64,000 bases of DNA from Anthoceros angustus (lineage: Eukaryota; Streptophyta; Anthocerotopsida; Anthocerotales; Anthocerotaceae), in assembly GCA_010909165.1 (NCBI GenBank), contig MU008177.1, forward strand, positions 124,001-188,000. The letters are read 5' to 3'. The notes beneath the pieces are model-generated. The model was given only the letters and a program-made list of their open reading frames with translations. It did not search any database and was not told the DNA's origin. This document shows positions 23,410-34,848 of this stretch, piece after piece; the first letter of the stretch is position 1; every line of letters starts with the position of its first letter. The translations under genes and the position numbers were made by a program.

Positions 23410-24790
23410 GGGACTAACACTCCACCAAGCCTTGACAGAGCTGGCTGGCTAAAGCATCTCACAAGCATCCCTGCATGCCACCATCCTCCTCCATCCCACC
23501 AGCCCGCGGATTCCCCCCCTCCAGGCTAAATCACATGCCCTTCTCCGCTGCCCACAACAGTGGCAACTGCACCAGTTCCTCGCAGCCCCGACGCTGAGCA
23601 GCCCAGCTCTGGGTACGGCGCAACAGTGCAGTCAAACTGAGGCCGCTGCATCTGCATCTGCAATCCGCATGCCCCACGACGGCACGCAGCCGTCTCCCCC
23701 GTCCTGCTGACACAAAAGAAGCTTCTGCTCCTCCCCCGACCCCCACGTTATAGATTCCCCACAACACCCTCCGGCTACATCCATTGCTCTCTCTGCCCAG
23801 GCTCCAGGCGGGGCCCTGCTCTGCTCCAGACTGCTCCTATCCCCGAGACACGTACATTCCATCCCCAGATTACGTACATACAACATACAGTACAAGGAAA
23901 CACCAATTCTACGTACACAAATTTGTCGGGATGCGGACAGGCCCTGGCCCGGCCTCCCGCACAGCCTTCGGGGCTCATCCGACCAAAAAGGGGCGGGCAT
24001 CGCGAGAAAGGCCAGCATTGGATCTCGGAATGTTGGTGCCGCGGCCCCGGCCGGGAAGGAACCGGCACCCATCGAAACCTCGGGTCAGGTCAACCCGGGT
24101 CGCGGGTCAAGGGTTAGCAGCCGGCGCCGGTTTGGCTACCGAATATATTTGCCGTCCAGGGTGTCCGTATGTTTGCCGCCAAGATACGCGGGGTCAACCT
24201 CAAACGCTGATTTCCGCGTGTGAAAAGCACCCCGGGCTGAGATGCTCGCGCACCTCAAAAGGTTGCGGCTTGTCGGTTGCGAAAAGTGGAGGTGGAACCA
24301 ACCGCATCCTAGGCGACGTGGGACCAATCGCGTTGCAGAACAGTGTCCAGCTACATGTACATTCACACCTGCTGTTTTCCTCGGCTTTGTCGGTTGCGAA
24401 AAGTGCAGGTGGAGCCGCATCCTAGCCCACGTGGTACCAACCGCATACGAGCATGGCATAGTAATAGAGTTAAGATGCGCATCTTAATGCTGAATGGCGA
24501 TTTGCTTATAGAATATCATTTCCTAATGGTTTTGATTGATATGCTACGCCCGTCCATGCTTCGCCCATCTATTACGCTAGGTTTCCATGTAGCCCGGACC
24601 CTGAGCTTTTTTTCCGGGGATTTTTTTCCTGGTTACATGTGAACGATACCGGAACTCATGACCGACAGTTGTCAAGTGCCTGAAACGGGTCATCACCGGT
24701 TCAGTACAACGGGCTGGCCTTGGGCTGTTCGCGATCGAACTCAAGTGTCGCTATGGACTTTGACAAAGCTCGGCAAGTTTCATGCTCAAA
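23410..24790. other. CYCLOPS promoter side and intergenic repeats
   Basis: No gene is supported. The first bases upstream of 23409 are pyrimidine-rich on the gene strand and likely form the CYCLOPS 5' leader. A diverged direct repeat lies at 24269-24332 and 24382-24446; both copies share GTCGGTTGCGAAAAGTG. Confidence 0.5.
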
Positions 24791-24890
24791 AAGCAGCTAC
24801 GTTTTAGGTTGAAGCAAGCAGCTACGTTTTAGGTTGAAGCAAGCAGCTACGTTTTAGGTTGAAGCAAGCAGCTACGTTTTAGGTTGAAGC
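24791..24890 (+). repeat. Four perfect 25 bp tandem repeats
   Basis: Four identical copies of a 25 bp unit beginning AAGCAGCTACGTTTTAGGTT lie end to end. They stop 17 bp before the transposase start at 24908. Perfect identity implies recent expansion or recent homogenisation. Confidence 0.95.
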
Positions 24891-24907
24891 TCAGGGATTG
24901 ACAATCT

Positions 24908-26265
24908 ATGGCCAATGTGGAGCAAATGGTCGTCTACGGCGTAGCCCTTGCTACACTAAATGTAGTACGAGACTTGTTTTATTTACTGAATTACTTTGAG
25001 GGGAGTAGTGATGCTGCCATCACCGATTGCGGGCTATCTTTAAGATCTGTGAGCATGGATGACCAGCGACTTCTAGATGATGCGCTTGATAACATTGTTC
25101 TTCCATGTCAACAATTGGAGGCTGCTCTTGCAATTGCAGCCCGCACAAGACAATTACCAAGGGAACAGGCATTCAATTATCAACGTACTATGTGAAATCC
25201 CGAGTACAGGACATGTGGACTTTATACCTTCAAGTGGCACAAGAGGATCCAAAAAGGTTTGCCCGTTTCTATCGATTCCCATGGGCAAACTTTACGTACA
25301 TCTGCAATCTAGTTCATGACGTTCTTGACCCGACTCCAGTTCCTGGATTTGTGAACATCCCCGGGAGGATTATCTCTGTGCAGAAACAGGTTGCCATTGC
25401 CATAAGGAGACTGGCCACAGGTGATAGCTTTGTCTCTTTAGGTGAAAGCTTCGGAGTGGGACCAATCGCCGCATAATTACTCACCGTTTTGTCAAAGCAA
25501 TCATACAGAAGGCGAGGCATCACCTTGCCTGGCCATCAGCAGGTCAATTGGAGGAAGTGAAGGCAGGATTCTTTGAACGACATGGCTTCATGAACTATTA
25601 TGGTGCCATCGATGTGACCCATTTCCGGCTGGAACTACCTGTAGGAGAAAACCAATGGGAGTGTCGAGGAAGATACAAAGATTTCACAGTCGCAATGCAG
25701 GGTATCGTAGGCCCTAATAAGAAGTTCTTAGATGTAGTAACAGGCTGGCCAGGAGCTACAAATGATACGAGAATTCTATACAACTCAGAGTTTTATCACC
25801 AAGTCAATGCAGGTGCACGGCTGAATGGACCATCCATATTCGTGGATAACGAGGAAGTGCGAGAGTATGTCATCGGAGATGCTGGCTACCCTTTGCTTCC
25901 ATGGTTGATCATCCCCTTTCCTGGTTGAGGTTTGATGGCAGACAAAGAGTCTTTTAACTTCAAGCTATCCTCTTCTCGTATGGTCGTTGAGGACGCTTTC
26001 GGAGAAAAAGGTTTGGCGGATACTAGGTAGGAAAGTGTGGCGAGGCAACATCAACTACTTCAATGCGTTGACTTATGCGTGTGTGTTACTGCACAACATT
26101 CGGATAGATCGTGGTGATGAGATAGATCCAAGACTGTTAGCAGGCGAGGAGGACGATGAAGAAGATGGCATGCATCGAAACTTCATAGCAACTGGCCCCG
26201 GTAGTGCCGAAGGTCACGGGTTGAGAGACATCTTGATCACGAGCAGAGATGAACTCATGAACTAG
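24908..26265 (+). pseudogene. PIF/Harbinger (HARBI1-like) transposase, disrupted
   Basis: DDE transposase of a PIF/Harbinger DNA transposon. The frame changes near 25188 and near 25468, an in-frame TGA interrupts at 25926, and the frame changes again near 26000. Across the pieces the family order is kept: AQEDPKRFARFYRFPW, then IPGRIISVQKQVAIAIRRLA, then THRFVKAI. First catalytic Asp is in YYGAIDVTHFRL, second Asp in GWPGATNDTRI, and the Glu in RMVVEDAFGE. GDAGYPLLPWLIIPFPG lies between them, and NALTYACVLLHNIRIDRGDE is near the end. All three catalytic residues survive, but the breaks mean this copy is dead unless some reflect sequencing error or introns. It is convergent with the Myb/SANT-like gene 55 bp away, the usual two-gene Harbinger arrangement. 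Confidence 0.85.
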
Positions 26266-26319
26266 AAACCATACGTTCAATCCTTTGTTGTTGAGAAATA
26301 AATGTTGTGTAGGTTCTAC

Positions 26320-27494
26320 CTACCCTTTCTTGATATGGGCAGCCTCTATGATAGCTGAACTAAGACTTCGGATCCCAAGAGATATGTCGGTCATTGCCTG
26401 GACCACTCCACGCCCAAATTCAAAGTTAGCTTGCAATCTTTTCTCCTCGGTACACTCATACACCTCAAGTTTCCTTTGCTCCATTGCTGTAATGGATGCT
26501 ATCTTGTCACGCTCTAAGTCTAAGAGTTCCTTATGCCGTTGTTTCCGATACTCCTCAGCTTCCCTCATGGCTTCCAGTTTTGCAGCATGATTCTCCTTCA
26601 TCATGGGCACCAATCCAGTGATGGTGGAGTCCTTCGATGTTTTCCTCTTTTTACCTTTCCAGGTTGAGGCATGTTCTTGCTCCTCGTCGTCTCCAAATAG
26701 TTCTGCCTGCACTTGGGGGTCCAGCTCAGGGCAACACTCAGAATCTACTTGTCTGATATTACCCGAGCTCCCAGTACCACTGTTTAGTTTAGTGCTATCA
26801 AAAGTCCCATGGGCATTGATTGCCTTGTTGCAGCAGAACACATACATGGCTTCATACACGGTCCGGAGGAAGGCTTTGGGCAGCTTTTGAGCAATTCTCT
26901 CAGCCTTCTCCATATTCCAATAGCTCGTCACGAATTGTGACCAGGTCGCTCCCAATCTTGGACTTTATTGAAGTCCGTCATGAGAGCTTCCCAGCGATCA
27001 CGGCATTGCTTCGCCGTCCTGTAAACTTTATGGCTTGCACATGAAGTTGAAATTACCACCCATCTTGTGTTGGCAGGAGTCATCTTTTCTTTCCCGTCCC
27101 TGTGCTTCATAACATCCTCCTTCCGTACAGAAACCAATACGATCAATTCAGATTCGTCCCGCCTTTTCCCCATGTTATCTTCGTCAATGAGTGATGAATC
27201 ACCTTGATTTAAAGCTTGAACCCTAGACCTTTTCTTGCCCTCGGCACGATTGGGATTCACAGACGGGTTCTGAGGACCTTGGCTTTCCAGCTCAGTCTGA
27301 AATTGTGGCCTCCAAGCTGCGGAATAGCTAGGACCTTGTAAGTGTACTGCTACATTATCCCCAGTGTGGGTTTGGAGGAGCAAAGGGCCTCCTCCCTTGC
27401 TTATGCTCAAACCTGGAGCTACACCATAAGACAAATGTTGAGATTGATACACGTTTCTGTTAGCAATGTCTTCACAATTTGTAGCATGCTTCAC
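26320..27494 (-). pseudogene. Harbinger-associated Myb/SANT-like DNA-binding protein, frame-shifted
   Basis: Partner protein of PIF/Harbinger transposases, which in active elements helps bring the transposase into the nucleus and onto DNA. The upstream part (27494-26928) ends in a trihelix/Myb-like block: TRWVVISTSCASHKVYRTAKQ broken as RTAKQCRDRWEALMTDFNKVQ. A one-step frame change near 26935 leads to VTSYWNMEKAERIAQKLP and the rest of the protein (to 26320). The rear half is charged and helical, with LLDLERDKIASITAMEQRKL. The frame shift makes this copy non-functional unless it is a sequencing error. Confidence 0.75.
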
Positions 27495-28225
27495 ACTTGA
27501 TACCTACCGGTATGCTTGGCACATTGAATCCAAATGAGGTCTTGGTCAAGTCGATAGCGAACAAAAGAGTCCATCTATACAATGCGGTAGCCTGTCCTCA
27601 ACGCTAGAACGATTCATGTAAAGAGGGCAACTTGCAGCGGTCATGGAAATGGCAAAATAACGGGCGATTCCTGCTCCCATATGACATCCAACCCGGATTG
27701 TATATAATGCCGTTCCGTTATTTCAGACGGCACCAACCAGCATGGCGGGTACTCTGGTCGGAGAAATCCAAGTGTACCTAAAAATAAACCCGGCCAAAAC
27801 CTCCGACTTGGAGTGCTCAACCCGGCCGTAAACCATTAATGTTCATTGTCTTTTGTACAACGTGGCTGGAAATCCTCCGGACGAGTTACATGGGAACCTA
27901 GCATTAGAGAGCCTCTTCAACACCAACATGCAGTTGTCATGGTCATCCATTATCTTGCTAGAGAGTTGTCGCCTCATATTGTTGTAGATATATATGGGGT
28001 AGGAGCTTCGACTCTGGTTCAATACACTATTATAATTTCAGAGATACTAAGCAATCATGAAAAATTATTTCCCAGCAGATTGGTTCATTGGATAGGGATG
28101 TAATTACAGCAAACAATATTGAAGTTCAAGCAACTCACGGGTCTTCCCAATATAGTTGGAGCTAAAGATAGTCCATCAAAAACGAAACCCTTCAAAAACG
28201 AAACGCTAGGGCGCATTTAACAAAA
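27495..28225. other. Intergenic region between Harbinger remnant and foldback element
   Basis: No gene is supported. The right end of the Harbinger element should lie here. A weak likeness between the complement of about 27780-27800 and the T-rich stretch near 24605-24640 might mark its termini, but the match is too poor to claim. Confidence 0.35.
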
Positions 28226-28860
28226 GTTGTGCCAGGCTAGGCCTAAATATCGGTTCGCCAGGGTACGGCCTGGCGAACCCACATGCCATGCCATGAGCAT
28301 GGCCTTCCTCTCCCTACTCCTCTCTCTCTTATCTATGCAAACCCGTGACCGAGCCACCGAGAGCAACGGGAAACTAATTCAAGTTCCGCCGCCACGATTG
28401 TCGTGGCACCCCGCTGGCGACATCGCCTTGCTCGCCGTTCGTTTCAGTTGAGAACGAGAGCGGAAAGAGCGCTCTGCTCAAGCAGGGCATGCGGTAAGAG
28501 TTGAAAGACCGAAGGCTGGGGAGGATGCACGTATACTGATCGTGTTCAAGTGATGGATGAGGTTATAGCGCATTGTCCTTTTGCAGTTCAAAGGCCTGAT
28601 GGAGGGAAATTTTTTTTCAATGACACTGCGTGACGAGTTCGACTTTGTATCGTGCCAGAGTATAGCCGCAGTATTTAGGACGACGGGAACTTGAATTAGT
28701 TCTCCTTGCCCCCCGTGCCTTGCCCCCGTGGCCCGGTCGCGGGTTGGCACGGATACGAGAGAGAGGGGCAGGGGAGAGGAAGGCCATGCTCATGGCATGG
28801 CATGTCGGTTCGCCAAGCCGTACCCTGGCGAACCGATATTTAGGCCTAGCCGTTGTGCCA
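28226..28860. mobile_element. Foldback (long inverted repeat) element
   Basis: Left arm 28226-28398 and right arm 28678-28860 are complementary over most of their length. Both contain TAGGCCTAAATATCGGTTCG, then CATGCCATGCCATGAGCATG, and end inwards at CTAATTCAAGTTCC. The left arm holds its own hairpin, GGTTCGCCAGG and CCTGGCGAACC around a 6-base loop at 28252-28279; the right arm has a slightly damaged version. The 280 bp centre shows no gene. Weak similarity extends outward to ACGAAACG on both sides (about 28199 and 28880). Confidence 0.75.
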
Positions 28861-28881
28861 CACAGTTGCAACACGTTTCGT

Positions 28882-31800
28882 TCAGATAAAGTCGTGGACA
28901 ACTTGGGCGAGGTCTAGGACAACTTCCGTGATCAAGTCACCAGTTGAGACAGTTTGATTGTCTACTTGTAGACCATGAGGTGGAGAGTCATCTGGACCGA
29001 CCGATTTTAAATCTGCTTGGGATGCGCTGATCCATTTTTGCAAGATAGCATTCACCTGGTCAGGAACTTCATCATGGGGGCAGTGACCTGGGAGGGTGAC
29101 AAAGTTGGGGTGAGATAGTTCACTTGCATCCCATGGAAGCAAATGGTGAGAGCGAGACGATGATAAATACCTGCATCCAGGATTTTGACAGTGACGTTCT
29201 TGCAATGGGCTTTGAGTAGGCTGGCCCTGAGTGGGGAGTCACTGAGGGGATCCTTCGCTCCCTGAAGGATCCGAGCAGGTTATGCGTTGTGTTGCTTTGA
29301 GACACACACCAAGGATTAGGGTTTTTAAAAGGCACCTGTATGACCAGAACCTTGCCGCTGAAGCGATCCAAGAAGAAGTTGACAGGCAGCGGTGGCTGCA
29401 GGAAGAAAATGCTCTCCAGGACAGTGATTGCTCCCGGGTCGTAAGACTGGTCCTGTTGTTAAGTCCTCCCTCCGTGAACATCTGGTGTGGAAGTTTAAGA
29501 ACATCGTACAGAGGTAAAGGATACAGCCCGTGTCACTTCCTGAGCTAGCCAGCCATCTGCCCTTGCCGTGTTCTGGTTCACGTAACCAAGAGTGATGAAC
29601 TGATCAGCGGATTTCTTAGACGGCCATGGGAGAACATACAGATTATAACATGCATACCACAGGGTAACATCTTCGCAACAGCTTGTTGGAAGAGTTCCGG
29701 AGATAAAACATCAGCAACCGAGCGCCGGCCCATGCTAGCTGTGACTTGCTCCGTGGCTGCAGTGAAGGGGAAAATGTGTTAGCAATGCCTCCTGGAAAAA
29801 TGATTTCGTGCCTGTATGAACGTATACTCTAGCATCCGCTTGATGAGAACTTCACCTTTCGGTACTTAACGCCTTGATAATTGGGAATCACTTTGCCCGC
29901 AGGACTTATCAGCACCAGGGACTTGACAAGCTGCGGCCACAGTCCAGCAACTACGCTGACGGTGTATCCTGCACACAAGGAACTAACTCGAAACTATTTC
30001 AGAAACCATTCCGTGCATCGTAAGGTAATGAATGCATTCACAAGCTGTCGTCTCTACCTCCGATGGAGTTGCCAGCCAAGACAACTGGCTCGCCCACCAC
30101 CTCTGCGATGAAGTCCCTCACAAGCTCAGACCAGAAGAGCTCGGTGTACTTCACATTGGGCTTTTCTGATCTCCCAAAGCCGAGCAGTGTCAGAGCCCAG
30201 ACTCGGTTGCCCTTGTTTGCAACCTCTTGGACATTATTACGGTAATGCTCCCAAAAGGCCCCAAAACCATGCAGGAGAACAACTGCAGGCCCCTCCTTGC
30301 CAGCATGCGTGTACTGCACAGCCACGGTAAAGGTGAGGGATATGCCCTAGGGCAATAATTGACAGTGGGGACATGACCTCGTGCATTGGTCTTGCACAGA
30401 AGTCTCTCAGATCGAACACTTGAAGGAATGTGAGTACCTGCACCAGAAAGTTCCGCCACTTCCAAGTTTTGGCGGCCAGGCCTCTTGCATGTCCCTCGGC
30501 TTGGCTGTTCTTAGCAAGACGTTGGTACCACTAGAAGATACAAATGCATAGCATAGTATTAGCCATCCCTTGTTTACCACTCATGCACAGACTTGCCTAG
30601 CCATGTTCTGCAACCGGTGCTGTTGTCTCAGAGCTGCAGAAAGCATGAACTGAACCGATGAAAGCCCTCCTAGCAACACCTCAATAGATTTGGCATCTGA
30701 AACTGCTGCAGCAACTGTGAAAGTCGAGAATCCGAAAGGAGATAGCCTTCCCCCAAGCCGCTCTTTCTCATATTGAACAGCCTCGTGAAAGACTCTCCTT
30801 AATGAGAGTGTGCCAAGTCCCAGCGCAGAACCAAAAAGACTTCGAAAAGACGCTCCTGGTCTGGACTCCAGTGCCCATATACCCTCATACATCCTACACG
30901 GCAACCACGATCGCTGAGGAAGACAACCAAAGTCGGCTCCAAAGGAAATGCACGACTTGGGACATAGAAAGCCACGTGAACCCAGACAAGCGAGCAGCGG
31001 TATCGGGGTCATTTGAGCAGACCTTTGCCAGTCATCCCGTGCAGTTGGCTCCAAGAATCTGAGGTACCCATTGAGAGCATTCGCTGCTCCTGCAGCACCA
31101 CCAGTAATCACATATCCTTCAGTCCTGGTGGCAGTGTCGATTGACTGCTTTCTCTGTTCCAGTGCTGCGTAAGGGCTAGCCAATATATATTTCTCTCGCC
31201 ATTCAAGAAGGCTCCGAAAAGGCGAAGCCCCGGCCACTGGAGATGATCCATTTGACGGTCCGCCCTCAACCTTCAGAATGCTCTCCGGGGATCCAAGCTC
31301 AGGTGACCATGCTCCTTGCTGGGAGTTTGTCCTCGTGCAGCTATAAACTTCTTCCAAAGAAGGGAGTCTTCCTGAAAACGGCCAATCCAAGACTCTCACT
31401 GTTTCACGAAGTAAGAGAAGAGACAACAAAGACACGGTTTTTAGCACATGATCTCAGCTTTACCCTTGTCTACACCCTTAGGCAAAGGGGGCAAGGAAGT
31501 CGGAGGATCGATAGGACGACTTGGTTCGACCCGGGACTTCTCGAAATCCTTGAAGCTAACAGAAGTCACATCCCCATCCTGGACAATCAAGAATCCTGGA
31601 CATGAGAGCCCAAGGTATGGAAGTACTGATGTTGCAGCAACACCTGATAAAGCTGCTTCGACACACCAACTGACAGCAGACCTCGTACAGAGAGGCCGTC
31701 CATTGAGATACAGAAAGCTCGCCCCGCAGCTTCGTTGACAGGCCCCCCCGGACTCTCGACACAACTTCCTGCCATGTCTCCTCCACTTCCTCTTCAAAAA

Positions 31801-32493
31801 AGATGTCCCGAGCACCTGTCTGTTCACCATCTCCAATCATCCACCCCCCTTTCCTTCCGCTCACAGCAACCACAAGCCCAACGCAATGCACCATAATAAC
31901 CAACCTGCTGAGCCAGCTCTGCAATGGCATCCGCCGAGCTCCCAACCCGAATCACCAGGTCCGACCCCACAACCTGCAGAGCTCGCTGCAGATAAACAAC
32001 AGCGTCGTGCAGAGCCTCAAGCACAGAACCCGACCATCCTGCCAGGAGAGTGTGCACAACAAAATGAAGCCCGTGCCCTCCTGAACGCAATCACTGCACA
32101 TCTTCAGCTGAACCACTGACCAGCCAGAAGCAGAGGATCAAATATGTACACCGGCACAACAGCGTCATACTGAGCTGCCGCTGCCCGCAACCCGGGGTGG
32201 TCATCCGTCCTCAGGTCGTGCTTGAACCAGACTATACAGGCTCCCTCCTTCCTGACAGCTGCCACGCCCTCGCCCCCTGGTATAAATGCAGCTCCAGCTC
32301 CAGCCGATGCACACGCAGCCTGGAAGCGTCTCGGCGAGACGTGTGTGCCTCTCAGGCACACACTGCTCCATTGCCGCGCTCCTGGCTCTCCAAGGCCATG
32401 GTAAGAGCATCGACCAATGCGAAACGGCTGGGCACTGGCAGCCACAAGGATTCTTGGGGCAGCACACAGGACCGGGACCATCTGGCTCACCAT
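28882..32493 (-). CDS. Photolyase-like/alpha-beta hydrolase fusion protein (At4g25290 family)
   Basis: Fourteen exons give 786 aa: 32493-32121, 32038-31905, 31819-31682, 31578-31476, 31398-31023, 30893-30680, 30530-30438, 30313-30058, 29968-29856, 29756-29658, 29572-29525, 29452-29336, 29261-29171 and 29087-28882. Every phase fits. Residues 1-85 look like a plastid-type leader. A photolyase/cryptochrome N-domain begins at ACIVWFKHDLRTDDHPGLRA and contains LQRALQVVGSDLVIRVGSS. A reduced second half keeps ALNGYLRFLEPTARDDWQR and RLSPFGFSTFTVAAAVSDAK. The hydrolase (about 478-750) has VVLLHGFGAFWEHYRNN, nucleophile elbow GNSIGG, KDPLSD and the His in GHCPHDE. In the known family the reaction is unsettled. 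The photolyase part looks too reduced for a standard repair enzyme. The start codon faces the reductase gene at 32725, so 231 bp may hold two promoters. Confidence 0.9.
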
Positions 32494-32724
32494 CCTGGCC
32501 CGGTTGCTGGGCAGTAGCTACAGCACGTCCGGCATCCAAGCAAGCTGACAGAATTCACCCCGTGTCGGAACCTTCACCCAGAGGCCGGAAACTGGGCGTC
32601 GTCGGCGTAATCTGCCCTCTCTCTTTCAACCTTCCTCCACCCAACCAGGATTTCGGATTAGATTTGGTTCTGGAGATACTTCCATCCACATCCGAAGCGA
32701 CCGGATGCATTGGAGGCCGGGGCG

Positions 32725-34076
32725 ATGGCGGAGCTGAGGGCGGTGCTGCCGCATTCCAACCGCGGCCTGCACAGGGTGCAATGCGAGGTTCCTCTGGGGA
32801 CGCCCCAGCTGGTGTCGCTGCGGCGGCACCGGCAGCAGCAGCGGCGGGGCCTGGAGGTGCGGGCTGTGGCTGTGGCTGTAGCGCAGGTTCAGGACTTGCG
32901 CAAGCAGATTCTGGAGGAGGAGGTGGAGAGGAAGAACTTCCGCATCCGGGAGGTGGATACCACTGAGGCTGCGGACTGGCACGCGGGCACCGTGCTCAGG
33001 GTGGCTGAGGTGGTACCGGGCGTGCGGGCCGTGACGCTGGAGACGGAGTGTTCCCGGGAGGTCAGTGTCTGTTTGTGGGCTGTGATGGAAATCTGCATTG
33101 CTGCATTTGTATTGCAGCATTGGCTGATCCCAGGCTGGAAACGGCGGTGTCTGCAGCTGGTGAAGCGGGCCAACGCCTACATGAAGCCCGGGCAGCTGGC
33201 CCAGGTGAGGATCGGGGAGGAGGTCGTGACGGTGGCCTCGTCCAGCCCCCCGTTCCCCAAGGAGAACAACGAGCCCGTGCTGTACAAGGTCCGGGGGGAC
33301 ATTCCTGCCGGGACCACCAAGGTTCCGCAGTTCTCCATGTCTGTCCTCGCTCCTCTGGACCTCCATGTGCAGGAGACGACTGCTCGGGCCTTGTACAATG
33401 TGAAGGAAGGTGGGTAAGGTTGCTGGTTTGCGAAGTTGCTGATCAGAATCCCGTTGTTGCTCGCACTCAGTGACATGGTTTTGCGGGTGGGCTGGCAGGG
33501 GACGAAGTGCAGGTGGGGCCATTTCTGCCCACGGGGCTGGACCTCAGGCCGGTCATGTTCATCAACCGCTTCTCCACTCTGCTCATCTTCGCACAAGGGG
33601 ATGGGATTGCGGTGGCCCGAGCCATGATCGAAACCCAGGACGGGAATGTGGGCACCTTGAACTTGACCCTGCGGCAACAGACGAGGCTGTTCTACTCGGC
33701 TCCCCAGCCATCTCTGATTGCCTACAGGGTATGCTCGGACACTAGTCTATGCCTTTGAGTGGGTTATACCGCTTTCGTTTTCCTGCTGCCTGCGTAGTCC
33801 GGGGGATTCTGATGAACTGCTTGGCTTCAGGAGAAGTTCGACGAGTGGGAAGCCAGGAAAGTGGACATCCGCACCACAGTGGACACAGATGCCGGGGAAG
33901 CCTGGGACGGGTTTGTGGGCTCCTTGAGTACGTTGTGGGACGAGGATGACATCGAGTATGATCCCGAAACCACCGCTGCCCTGGTCTGCGCGGAGAAGGA
34001 TCAACGAGAAAGCATCAAGTCTCTTCTCACAGAGGCTGGCATCCCTAACCAGCAAGTTGCTTTCTGGGAAGCCTGA
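32725..34076 (+). CDS. Plastid ferredoxin-NADP reductase-like FAD/NAD(P)-binding oxidoreductase (pKIWI502-like)
   Basis: Four exons give 354 aa: 32725-33060, 33157-33409, 33499-33728 and 33831-34076. The N-terminus is rich in Arg, Ser and Val and lacks acids, as in a plastid transit peptide. The FAD-binding part has YMKPGQLAQVRIGEE and VTVASSSPPFPKENN. The NAD(P)-binding part has PVMFINRFSTLLIFAQGDGI, where the usual GTG(I/S) nucleotide loop appears as AQGDGI. LIAYR joined to EKFDEWEARK and the C-terminal VCAEKDQRESIKSLLTEAGI match the end of the pKIWI502/At1g15140 family. The substrate of this family is not established. Divergent arrangement with the photolyase-hydrolase gene suggests a shared promoter, possibly light-linked, which is inference. 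Confidence 0.88.
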
Positions 34077-34848
34077 ATCCGGGACAACCACCCTGCCCTT
34101 TCTTGTCTGACGCTCCTCGGAGGTGCGGATGAGATTGCTCTTTAGAGGCGCGCATTGTAGGTGCGGAGGGAACTAAGGAGAGTTATCTGATACACTTGCG
34201 GCCATGATAGGTTCCTAGACGAATGCTTCTCCCTGCACTTGCCCTTTTGGTCAGTCCAATTCAAAGCAACCACGTTACATGCACTGCACTGCCTGCACCG
34301 TTTTCTGTGGAGAAGTCCCGCTTCAGAATTGTCTCCCAGGAGGACGTCGGGGATGTTGTTCAAGGTGGTGGTGGCGGAAGAACCAGCCCCGGCATCATTA
34401 ACATCAGCACCCTCCTCAATGGCCAAGAGCTTCTGATTTCGAACACAGCGGGAAGGTAAAGCCACTGCAGATTTGTCAGGTTCTGCGTATATTATTTATA
34501 TCAAATGGTCTGAATTCCAAGGGGATAAGAGTAGACGAGTAGATACTGCTGCCGAGACTCAGGTTTTCCCAGGTTCTCAGGAATGGCTGTTATGGGTAAG
34601 CGATGCGTGGACATACATATACATATGTGGTGGATGATGCATCATGGCAGCTGGGTTCTCGAGGCTCGAGGGACGGAGGGACAGAGGGACACGGCTCAGC
34701 GTTTCGTCTGCCCGGTGTGACGTACTGTATTTCCATTTAATTCCTTCCACCTTCCTTATCGGGGCAGAAGCCTCGGAGAGTTGGTTCGGTCACCGGTGGT
34801 ATCTAGGTTTGGCCCCGCGTCGCTGGAGGGCGTGAGCACAGATCCGGC
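34077..34848. other. Intergenic region
   Basis: Contains the 3' UTR of the reductase gene and the 5' region of the cyclophilin gene. Reading frames at 34142-34465 on both strands lack family features. No repeat or RNA gene is seen. Confidence 0.4.

Noticed and set aside
24600-27800. Possible inverted termini of the Harbinger element
   Set aside because: Only weak T-rich similarity between the two sides; not enough to call borders by eye.
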